A stretch of DNA of 50,786 bases, from assembly GCA_024408235.1 (NCBI GenBank), contig JAKSVF010000009.1, positions 1 to 50,786 on the forward strand. Direction: 5' to 3'. The translations under genes and the position numbers were made by a program. The notes beneath the pieces were generated by a model. The model had not been told where the DNA came from and searched no databases. It was given only the letters and a program-made list of their open reading frames with translations. Positions 1 to 7,518 of the stretch are shown piece after piece; the first letter of the stretch is position 1; each line of letters starts with the position of its first letter. The stretch comes from Bacilli bacterium. Lineage in GTDB: Bacteria > Bacillota_I > Bacilli_A > RFN20 > CAG-826.

Positions 1-16
1 TAAGTTTCTTGGCCAT
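1..16 (-). CDS. N-terminus of an unidentified gene running off the window
   Basis: On the minus strand, 1 nt after the dnaE stop codon, an ATG opens a reading frame beginning Met-Ala-Lys-Lys-Leu that leaves the window. It is preceded by a good ribosome binding site (GGTAGGAG about 6 nt upstream), and that site overlaps the end of dnaE, so the two genes are probably co-transcribed. Five residues are too few to name the product. In many Bacilli dnaE is followed by glycolytic genes (pfkA, pyk), but that is only a guess from gene order. Confidence 0.45.
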
Positions 17-17
17 G

Positions 18-3000
18 TTAATCTCCTACCTTTCTGACGAGTAATCCAACGAATGAATCCTGCATCTTTCTATCTTTTTTACCCGTAACCAATACGAGGT
101 TATCTTTCTTTAATGCTGCATATGAATTTAAGTACGCTTCTTCAAACAAAGTGAAACTCATTTCATTGATGTCATCATATATTTCAAGGAAGCACATTTG
201 AGTGCCTTTCTTTGTGACGATCGTCCTTACGTTTTTGATGAGTCCAGCTGTCGTGAATTCTCCATAAGCATTTTTGGCATCGTCAATCTTGACAAAGTCA
301 ATACCTACTAAAATATTCCTATATAATTCGAATGGAGATGTTGAAATCATCATTCCGAGTGTCTCATATTCAGCTTCTAGGTTCACTCTTAAGTCGTTGT
401 CCACGGTCGCTAACATTGGCTTCTCAATTCCGATATCTAAGAGACCTCCAGCAAGCGAACTAGAACCAAACATTGATGCGTATGTCATCACTGAATTTGC
501 GCTTGTTCTAAGGCTTGACCTGTTGTTGTGTAAAATGTCAAAAGCGCCTGCGTCTATAAACTTGATTAGCATCTGAATATTTAATCCATATTCAACTGTC
601 CTTGCGGCGAAATCGAATATGTCTTTGTATGGTCCATTTTCAGAACGTTCTTTAAGGATGTTATTAAGCAATATTCCCTGCATCCCCTTTATTGCGTTGA
701 GCGGTGTTCTTAACGTTTTTCCGTCCACGATAAACGATTTGGTTGAACGGTTGATGTCTGGGCTTGATAGGGTTAGTCCTAACTCCTTCATCTCTGTAAG
801 GGTATCTTTAAACTTTTTGTCTCCTGGGGCCATTGAGTCCAAAATCGCACAGTAGAATTCTTCTGGATAATGGGCTTTTAGATAAGCCATACGGCAAGTT
901 AAAACGGCATATGAAATCGCATGGGACTTATTGAAACCGTAGTCTGCGAATTTTTCAATTAAGACAAACAGTTTCTCTGCGAGCTGTCTGCTCTTGCCTT
1001 TAGAAATGCATCCAGAAATAAACTTCTCATGGAGTGCTTGGATTTTCGATTTATCTTTCTTTGAGATGGCTCTTCTAAATACATCAGCCTCTCCAAATGA
1101 GAAACCGGCGACTGCAGAAGCGATCTGCATTATCTGTTCTTGGTAGACGATAATGCCGTAAGTGTTCTTCAGTATAGGTTCAAGTTCCGGTGTTAAGTAA
1201 GAAATTTTCTCTGTTCCGTGTTTTCTTCTAGCAAAGCTAGGAATTGAATCCATAGGTCCTGGTCTAAACAAAGCCTCGATTGCAGCGATGTCTTCAAATG
1301 TTGTTGGCTGAATGTCTTTAATTGTTCTCTTCATGCCAGGAGATTCAAGCTGGAACAAGCCCATTGTCTTGTTTTTGCAGATGAGCTTAATTGCTTCTTC
1401 GTCTTCAAATGGAATTTCATATGGGCTTAGTTTTATGCCTCTATTCATCTCTATGAGGTTCAAACAAATCTCGATGATGGTGAGATTTCTTAAACCGAGA
1501 ATATCCATCTTAAGGAACCCTTGCTCTTCAAGGTAATCCTTTTCCAAACAGGCGACATATCCGACATCTGGATTAAGTGTGACTGGTAACGTCTCGTTCA
1601 ATGGCTCGTTATTCAAAACTACGCCTGCGGCATGGAGTCCTGCTTGTCTAGGCAGTCCTTCGATTTTAGAGGCTAATGAAACCATTTCGAGATAAAACTT
1701 ATCCGAATCCACAAGCGACTTAAATTGTGGAGCGGTCTTATAGTCTTCTCTTAATGAGAGTTTATCGTTTGTGATAGTGGAGATTATTGTGTCAACTTCG
1801 CGCTCTTTGTAATTGTAGACCCTTGCAATATCTCTTAACGATTCTTTTGCTCCAATTGTCTGGGTTGTTAAAACTCTTCCGACTCTCTCACTTCCGTATT
1901 TACTTTGTAAATAAGAAACAACTTTTTCGCGGTTTACATCGCTAAAGTCGACGTCGATATCAGGCATTGATCGCCTTTCAGGGTTTAAGAATCTTTCGAA
2001 CAGGAGATTGTATTGCAATGGATCGGTTTCGATGATGCCAAGGCAATATGAAACTAGCGATCCGCCTGCCGATCCTCTTCCAGGGCCTACATATATTCCA
2101 TTGTCTCTTGCATGGTTAACGTAATCTGCAACGATGAGGAAATAATCGTCATATCCCATCGTGTGGATAATGGATAACTCATAAGAGAGCCTATCCTCGT
2201 ATTCTTTCTTCCCTTTTAGGCCTTTCTGGGCGAGTCCTTCGTTTGCGAGTTGTCTGACACATTCTTCGCTCGTTAGTCCTTTATCGTTCTCAAAATGAAG
2301 TAGGGTTCCTCTTTTTTCTATCAAAGAGAATCGTTTGCAGGATATGGCGACCTTGTAGGAATTCTCGATTTCTTCATCTGTGTAGAAGGATTTCAAATCA
2401 TCATCGGATAAAAAATAGTTATCTCCATCCTTGGATTTGTCTATGAGCGTTATTTTGCTTGAGATTGCATTTACGATATCTAAAGTTATTGCATCTTCCT
2501 TTTTCTCGTAAAGAATATGCGGGAACGCAACAGGTAAATAATTGAATTTATCGGCGAACGCACGTCCTTCATTTACTAGCTGCTCATTCTCTTTACCATA
2601 AGGTAAACCAATGAGGGTCTTATCAAATTTTCCAGTAACTTCAAAAAGTTTTCTCGCAAATTCTTTTTCCGATTCAACTAGCGATTCAGCGTAAAAGGAT
2701 AATTCAAGCGGATAGACGCAAATCAATCCTGCCGAGTGATTAATGACGGTTTCTTCTGTTAGCGTTTTTTCGGTAATAGCGGTGGCGATTGCTAGGAGGT
2801 TTCTATACCCTTCCTCATTTTTAACAAACAAACTAAGCGTTCCGATTGGAAGCAAAACATCCATGCCAAAAACCGGCTTTGCATTAACGTTTTTGATCTT
2901 GTGCTCAAATGGTGCAATACCAGATAAAGAGCCGTTATCGCATAAACCGCAGTATTCATAACCGTTTGATTTAACGGTCTTTGCTATCTTTTCGATTGTT

Positions 3001-3056
3001 AGTCCGGATTGCAAATAAGAGAAACCGGAATAAACATGAAGTGGGATAAAATGCAT
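18..3056 (-). CDS. dnaE: DNA polymerase III subunit alpha, DnaE type
   Basis: Replicative or lagging-strand DNA polymerase of the C family, about 1012 residues from the chosen start. An N-terminal PHP domain is followed by the polymerase core, with the catalytic PDIDVDF motif at about residues 365-371 and GPGRGSAGG at 324-332, then fingers and an OB-fold C-terminus. The PHP metal ligands look degenerate: His-Val-Tyr-Ser and Cys-Asp-Asn-Gly stand where HVHS and TDHG are usual, so proofreading by PHP is unlikely. The open frame extends to 3116, but the PHP domain normally begins right at the MHFIPLHVYS start. The upstream ATG follows directly after the terminator of the preceding gene and has no ribosome binding site. 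A TATAAT lies 6 nt before the chosen ATG, suggesting leaderless expression. Closest by family knowledge to the DnaE of Bacilli. Confidence 0.95.
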   Translation of the reverse strand: MHFIPLHVYSGFSYLQSGLTIEKIAKTVKSNGYEYCGLCDNGSLSGIAPFEHKIKNVNAKPVFGMDVLLPIGTLSLFVKNEEGYRNLLAIATAITEKTLTEETVINHSAGLICVYPLELSFYAESLVESEKEFARKLFEVTGKFDKTLIGLPYGKENEQLVNEGRAFADKFNYLPVAFPHILYEKKEDAITLDIVNAISSKITLIDKSKDGDNYFLSDDDLKSFYTDEEIENSYKVAISCKRFSLIEKRGTLLHFENDKGLTSEECVRQLANEGLAQKGLKGKKEYEDRLSYELSIIHTMGYDDYFLIVADYVNHARDNGIYVGPGRGSAGGSLVSYCLGIIETDPLQYNLLFERFLNPERRSMPDIDVDFSDVNREKVVSYLQSKYGSERVGRVLTTQTIGAKESLRDIARVYNYKEREVDTIISTITNDKLSLREDYKTAPQFKSLVDSDKFYLEMVSLASKIEGLPRQAGLHAAGVVLNNEPLNETLPVTLNPDVGYVACLEKDYLEEQGFLKMDILGLRNLTIIEICLNLIEMNRGIKLSPYEIPFEDEEAIKLICKNKTMGLFQLESPGMKRTIKDIQPTTFEDIAAIEALFRPGPMDSIPSFARRKHGTEKISYLTPELEPILKNTYGIIVYQEQIMQIASAVAGFSFGEADVFRRAISKKDKSKIQALHEKFISGCISKGKSRQLAEKLFVLIEKFADYGFNKSHAISYAVLTCRMAYLKAHYPEEFYCAILDSMAPGDKKFKDTLTEMKELGLTLSSPDINRSTKSFIVDGKTLRTPLNAIKGMQGILLNNILKERSENGPYKDIFDFAARTVEYGLNIQMLIKFIDAGAFDILHNNRSSLRTSANSVMTYASMFGSSSLAGGLLDIGIEKPMLATVDNDLRVNLEAEYETLGMMISTSPFELYRNILVGIDFVKIDDAKNAYGEFTTAGLIKNVRTIVTKKGTQMCFLEIYDDINEMSFTLFEEAYLNSYAALKKDNLVLVTGKKDRKMQDSFVGLLVRKVGD

Positions 3057-3062
3057 AGCATT

Positions 3063-3068
3063 ATTATA
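3063..3068 (-). promoter_or_regulatory. -10 element of dnaE, placed for a leaderless mRNA
   Basis: TATAAT on the minus strand ends 6 nt before the ATG at 3056, so transcription would be expected to begin at or next to the start codon. No convincing -35 hexamer is seen 16-18 nt upstream. The element sits downstream of the nrnA terminator, where a new promoter is needed. Confidence 0.5.
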
Positions 3069-3120
3069 AACCTTTATTAGAATTCCGCCATAAACCGATT
3101 TAAACGGTTTATACATGCAT

Positions 3121-3149
3121 AAAAAAAGACCCAGGAATCACCCTAGGTC
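3121..3149 (-). terminator. Rho-independent terminator after nrnA
   Basis: An 8-position stem (GACCTAGG against CCTGGGTC, 6-nt loop, one mismatch) lies at 3128-3149. Read on the minus strand it is followed by seven U residues (3127-3121). It separates nrnA from dnaE. Confidence 0.8.
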
Positions 3150-3162
3150 AATTTTTGTCAAT

Positions 3163-4164
3163 TTATTCGCCTTTTACAAAGAGGTCATCCAAGTCTTTAA
3201 CAAGAGCTTCCATCTCGCTTAATTCGAAGATTCTAGCGCCTGATGCATTGGCGTGTCCTCCGCCTCTCCATTTTGCGGCAACCTGTGAGATGTCCTCTTT
3301 TCTAGAGCGGATTGAAACCCACCAGCAGTTGTCTTTTGTGGATTCGGAGAATGAGCACCAAGCTTCGATGCCTTCGATATTCGCGAAGAGGTTGACATTG
3401 TCTTTTCCTCTTTCCGATGTGATATTGAGTTCAGTCTGAACCGTCTCAGGTAAGTAGTAATAAGCGACACCATGCTCGGTAACATTGAAGTGACCTAGAA
3501 CATAGGCGGTAACTTTTAAATCATCTATCTTCTTTTGGAACATGCAGTTTGTGATGTCAGAAATGACGATGCCTGTCTCCATCAATTTCTCTGCACATGC
3601 GAATGTGTGAATGCTTGTGGAGCGATATTTAAAGTTGCCTGTGTCACCAACAATTCCCGAGTAGAAGTACCATGAAGCCTGGTAGGAAACTTTCTTTCCT
3701 TTCCAGTTTATACATAGGTCATAGACCATTTCGGAAGCGGATGCTGAATCTAAATCAACGACCTTCACATCTGTGATTTCTGATCTGCAAGGGTGGTGGT
3801 CAATCTTAACGATATCGGTTGCCTTTGCATATCTTGGATCAGCGATTCTCTCAGGCTCGCCAACGTCGCAGACGATTGCGAGGAATGGAGTCTCGAACCA
3901 TGATTCTGGCAATGATTCTGATACTGGATAAACGCGACCAGCAAAGCTTACGTGGTTATCACCGACATAACGAACTTCTTTGTTTGGGAAGTTATCTTTG
4001 ATGAATGTGACCAAACCCATCTGAGATCCGTAGGCATCAAAGTCTGGTTTGATGTGACGGAATACGCAGATGCGGTCATATTTCTTTATTAAAGAATATA
4101 TTTTCTTATAAGTAGACCAATGGGCTTTTCCATAGGCTTTAATAGCTTCTGGGAGTCTTGCCAT
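3163..4164 (-). CDS. nrnA: DHH/DHHA1 phosphoesterase, NrnA-type oligoribonuclease / pAp phosphatase
   Basis: A 333-residue cytoplasmic phosphoesterase of the DHH family. In Firmicutes NrnA degrades short RNA oligonucleotides and dephosphorylates 3'-phosphoadenosine 5'-phosphate. Visible motifs are the N-terminal HxxPDxDAxGS-like metal site (HIKPDFDAYGS), an Asp in AIVCDVGEPERI, the DHH motif as IDHHPC, SGIVGDTGNFKY, and the DHHA1-type GGGHANASGA near the C-terminus. The ATG overlaps the last base of the ackA stop codon (TAATG), with GAGGGAA as a plausible ribosome binding site, so it is translationally coupled to ackA. A strong terminator follows. Substrate preference within the DHH family cannot be decided from sequence alone. 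Confidence 0.9.
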   Translation of the reverse strand: MARLPEAIKAYGKAHWSTYKKIYSLIKKYDRICVFRHIKPDFDAYGSQMGLVTFIKDNFPNKEVRYVGDNHVSFAGRVYPVSESLPESWFETPFLAIVCDVGEPERIADPRYAKATDIVKIDHHPCRSEITDVKVVDLDSASASEMVYDLCINWKGKKVSYQASWYFYSGIVGDTGNFKYRSTSIHTFACAEKLMETGIVISDITNCMFQKKIDDLKVTAYVLGHFNVTEHGVAYYYLPETVQTELNITSERGKDNVNLFANIEGIEAWCSFSESTKDNCWWVSIRSRKEDISQVAAKWRGGGHANASGARIFELSEMEALVKDLDDLFVKGE

Positions 4165-5360
4165 TATAATGTTCCCTCAAGGGCCTTGTAGCAGTCTCTT
4201 GCGATCATGACTTCCTCATCCGTTGGGATAACGACGACTTTGATCTTTGAGTTTGGAGCTGAGATAACTTTCTCACCTCTAGAGTTGTTTGCTTCTTCGT
4301 CTAAAACGATTCCGAGAGCATCGCTGATTCTATCAATGATAAGCTTTCTGAACCAACCTGAGTTCTCGCCGATTCCCGCTGAGAATAAGATTAAGTCAGC
4401 GCCACCGAGTCTTACAAAGTAAGATCCGATGAAATCTGCAACTCTTCTTGCGAATAAGTTAGCAGCTAAGATGCATCTTTCATCGCCTTCAGCTGCTCCG
4501 GATTCGATATCACGTGTATCATTTGATTTTCCGGAAACGCCTAAGAAGCCTGATTTCTTGTTGAATTCATCGTAAAGAACATGGACATCTTTGCCTGTAC
4601 ATGTTGATAAGTAGTCCATAACAGATGGATCCATATCACCTGTACGTGTGCCCATCATGACACCACCTAAAGGTGTGAGACCCATTGTTGTGGCGACGCA
4701 CTTGCCTCCGCGGATAGCTGCTAATGAAGAGCCTGAACCGATGTGGCATGAGATGATTCTCTCGTCATCGACATCTTTTAAGTAATCTTCTTTAGCCTTG
4801 ATCGCTAAGTAGTTGTGTGATGTACCATGAGCGCCATAACGTCTGCATGCATATTTTTCTGTGTATTCATAAGGAATTGGGAAGACATAGTCTTCTGCTT
4901 CCATTGTCTGGTGGAATGCTGTATCAAAGACAGCGATTGCAACAGCGTTTGGAAGAGCCTTCTTGAATGCGTGGAAACCTGTTAAATGAGCTGGAGCGTG
5001 TAGTGGGTCGAGTGGAATTAACTCTGCAACCTTCTCTTCGCAGTAATCATCAAAGATGACTGATTTGCTGAAGTACTTGCCGCCCTGGACAACTCTGTGT
5101 CCAACAGCCTTGATTTCGTCGAATGAAGCGATGATATTCATCTCGACTAATGCTTTTAAGATTAATTCAACACCGACGGCGTGATCCATGATTGGAAGGA
5201 TTTCTTTTCTTGCCTGTCCGTTGAATTTGATGCTGAAAATACCGTCTTCGTGTCCAATTCTCTCGACCTGACCAGAGCAGATGACCTTCTCTTCAGGCAT
5301 CTCATAAAGTTTGTACTTGATGGAGCTTGAACCACAGTTGACAGCGATACATTTTGCCAT
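4164..5360 (-). CDS. ackA: Acetate kinase
   Basis: Interconverts acetyl phosphate plus ADP and acetate plus ATP, giving substrate-level ATP in fermentation. The 398-residue protein has the full family signature: VNCGSSSIKYK at the N-terminus, VFDTAFHQTM, YGAHGTSHNYL, the phosphate loop CHIGSGSSLAAI, and TPLGGVMMGTRTGDMDP. The start at 5360 was chosen because it begins the ASKHA fold directly and has AGAGG 10 nt upstream. The frame is open to 5435, but the extra 25 residues have no counterpart in the family. It is the first gene of an ackA-nrnA pair transcribed away from glgB. No phosphotransacetylase gene is in the window. Confidence 0.96.
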   Translation of the reverse strand: MAKCIAVNCGSSSIKYKLYEMPEEKVICSGQVERIGHEDGIFSIKFNGQARKEILPIMDHAVGVELILKALVEMNIIASFDEIKAVGHRVVQGGKYFSKSVIFDDYCEEKVAELIPLDPLHAPAHLTGFHAFKKALPNAVAIAVFDTAFHQTMEAEDYVFPIPYEYTEKYACRRYGAHGTSHNYLAIKAKEDYLKDVDDERIISCHIGSGSSLAAIRGGKCVATTMGLTPLGGVMMGTRTGDMDPSVMDYLSTCTGKDVHVLYDEFNKKSGFLGVSGKSNDTRDIESGAAEGDERCILAANLFARRVADFIGSYFVRLGGADLILFSAGIGENSGWFRKLIIDRISDALGIVLDEEANNSRGEKVISAPNSKIKVVVIPTDEEVMIARDCYKALEGTL

Positions 5361-5530
5361 AATTAATAAACCTCTTTTCGTTATCGTGAAAGATTTTACT
5401 ACAAACTTCTTAATAAACCAAACATACGCACACATTCATACGCGAAAACTGTCTTCTTTAAATATGCAAATTATGCGTCAATTTATTCATTTTGTGACAA
5501 AAAGAAGATTTTTGGCAAAAAATCGTTTAT

Positions 5531-5561
5531 CTTTCAAAATTGAAAGGAATTCATTTATACT
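5531..5561 (+). promoter_or_regulatory. glgBP promoter with overlapping palindrome
   Basis: In the 221-nt divergent ackA/glgB spacer, TATACT at 5556-5561 with TTCAAA at 5533-5538 (17-nt spacing) forms a plausible promoter for glgB, followed by AGAGGA as ribosome binding site. A perfect 16-bp palindrome, CTTTCAAAATTGAAAG (5531-5546), covers the -35 element, the usual place for a repressor operator. For ackA in the other direction only a weak TAAAAT-like -10 is seen near 5398. No cre-like sequence is seen in this spacer. Confidence 0.55.
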
Positions 5562-5581
5562 AACGACAAGAGGATTGAAAT

Positions 5582-7492
5582 ATGGCTTACGGTTTACTTG
5601 CAGAATATTTGAATGGCCAAACCATTAAGGCTTTTGAATATTTTGGTGCGCATTTCATCGAAAAAGATGGAGTCAAGGGCGTTGTGTTCCGTCTCTATGC
5701 CCCTATGGCTGAAGATGTTTCTGTTGTGGGAGATTGGAACGGCTGGAATTATGACGCCAACAAAATGACGAAGATTGATGACTGTGGCTGCTGGGAGGTC
5801 TTTGTTCCTGGTTGCCAGATGTATCAGTCATACAAATATCACTTCAGAAATGCAAAAGGGGAGTATGTAGATAAAGCGGACCCTTACGCTTTCTGCTCAG
5901 AACTTAGACCTATGACCGCGTCACGTCTTTTTGATATCGAGGGTTTCCCTTGGATGGATGGAGACTGGCTTAAGTCTAGAACCCGCAATTACGACCAGCC
6001 ATTATCTATTTACGAAATACATCTTGGATCCTGGAAAGGGAAGATTGGAAATAGATATCCATCTTATGAAGAAACCGCAGATTACCTCATCCCTTATATG
6101 AAAGAGAATGGCTTCACACACGCTGAAGTTATGCCTCTTTGCCAATATCCATTTGATGGTTCTTGGGGATATCAAGCTACTGGATTTTTCTCAGTAGATT
6201 CCCGATATGGAAATCCAAAACAGCTAATGTCTTTCATCGATAGAATGCATAGAGCTGGGCTTGGAGTCATTTTGGATTTTGCGCCTGTTCACTTTGCTAC
6301 TGACGACTTTGCATTGAGAGAATTCGATGGCTCACATATGTTTGAATACGATGACCCTAAGAGAACATTCTCCCAGTGGGGAAGCTGCCAGTTTGACTTA
6401 GGAAAAGACCCAGTCCGTTCCTTCTTGATGTCTGCAATGAACTATTTCTTAAGCGTCTATCATTTTGATGGTATCCGTGTTGATGCTGTTTCAAACATCA
6501 TCTTCTGGGATGGGAATAAGAATGAAGGCGAGAACACTGGAGCCACCGAATTTATTAGAAGGCTGAACGGTAAGATCCATTATGAACACCCGACCGCAAT
6601 GATGATTGCCGAGGACTCATCTGATTTCCAAGGGGTCACCAAGAGCGAAAAAGAAGGCGGACTTGGATTCGACTATAAATGGGACTTAGGATGGATGAAC
6701 GACACCCTTAAGTATTACAAGATGGACCCTGTCTATAAGAAATGGGACCACACGAAGATAAACTTCTCGATGGCTTATTTCTTCTCTGAAAGATTCATCT
6801 TGCCTCTATCACACGACGAAGTCGTCCATATGAAAGGAACATTGGTCAACAAGATGTTCGGCTCATATGAGAACAAATTTGATTTACTTAGAAATCTTTA
6901 CACTTATCAATGGGGACACCCTGGAAAGAAACTCTTGTTCATGGGCGGAGAACTTGCCTCTTTTGATGAGTGGAATGAGAATAAATCATTGCCATGGGAG
7001 TTATTAACATTCCCTAAGCACGATTCAGTTAAACGTTTGGTGAGGGATTTGAATCTCATCTATCAAGCTGAACCGGCAATGAATAAATGGGAATACGATG
7101 GCAGAAACTTCCATTGGATGATGGTTGATAACTGTGATCAGTCGGTATTCGCATTTGAAAGAGAAGTGGAAGGTTCTGACCTCTTATTCGTCTACAACAT
7201 GACTCCTAACTTCTACGAGAAGTACGATGTCGGTTGCTTGCATGACGGCGAATATGTCGAAATCTTTAACTCTGATAAAGATTGTTATGGCGGACATGGA
7301 CAGTATAATGGACTTCCTTGTAAAGCGGTTCCAAACGGTCCAGAAGGACGCCCAAATCATATAACAATTAAACTTGGGTGCTATGCAGCAATGGTTTTTA
7401 AGCGTAGAATACCACCCGTTGCCCAAAAGAAAGCAACAAAGAAAGCGCCTGCACGTGCCAAGACAAGCACACGCAAGGCTAAGAAAGATTAA
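5582..7492 (+). CDS. glgB: 1,4-alpha-glucan branching enzyme (GH13) with a basic C-terminal tail
   Basis: Forms alpha-1,6 branches in glycogen. The 636 residues comprise an N-terminal CBM48-like domain (APMAEDVSVVGDWNGW at about 40-55), the GH13 alpha/beta barrel, and a short C-terminal beta domain. Catalytic residues are visible: nucleophile Asp301 in GIRVDAV, acid/base Glu344 in MIAEDSS, and Asp412 in LSHDEVVH. The last roughly 23 residues are Lys/Ala/Arg-rich (KKATKKAPARAKTSTRKAKK), histone-H1-like and unusual for this enzyme. The start has AGAGGA 7 nt upstream. glgP follows after 26 nt with its own strong ribosome binding site, giving a glgB-glgP operon. No glgC or glgA is in the window, so glucan synthesis genes lie elsewhere or are absent. 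Confidence 0.95.
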   Translation: MAYGLLAEYLNGQTIKAFEYFGAHFIEKDGVKGVVFRLYAPMAEDVSVVGDWNGWNYDANKMTKIDDCGCWEVFVPGCQMYQSYKYHFRNAKGEYVDKADPYAFCSELRPMTASRLFDIEGFPWMDGDWLKSRTRNYDQPLSIYEIHLGSWKGKIGNRYPSYEETADYLIPYMKENGFTHAEVMPLCQYPFDGSWGYQATGFFSVDSRYGNPKQLMSFIDRMHRAGLGVILDFAPVHFATDDFALREFDGSHMFEYDDPKRTFSQWGSCQFDLGKDPVRSFLMSAMNYFLSVYHFDGIRVDAVSNIIFWDGNKNEGENTGATEFIRRLNGKIHYEHPTAMMIAEDSSDFQGVTKSEKEGGLGFDYKWDLGWMNDTLKYYKMDPVYKKWDHTKINFSMAYFFSERFILPLSHDEVVHMKGTLVNKMFGSYENKFDLLRNLYTYQWGHPGKKLLFMGGELASFDEWNENKSLPWELLTFPKHDSVKRLVRDLNLIYQAEPAMNKWEYDGRNFHWMMVDNCDQSVFAFEREVEGSDLLFVYNMTPNFYEKYDVGCLHDGEYVEIFNSDKDCYGGHGQYNGLPCKAVPNGPEGRPNHITIKLGCYAAMVFKRRIPPVAQKKATKKAPARAKTSTRKAKKD

Positions 7493-7518
7493 AACCCCCA
7501 CAAAAAGGAGTAAGGTAT

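Noticed and set aside
5311..5628. Open frame across the ackA/glgB spacer
   Set aside because: It covers the divergent promoters and overlaps both genes. The composition is not protein-like and ackA and glgB explain the ends.
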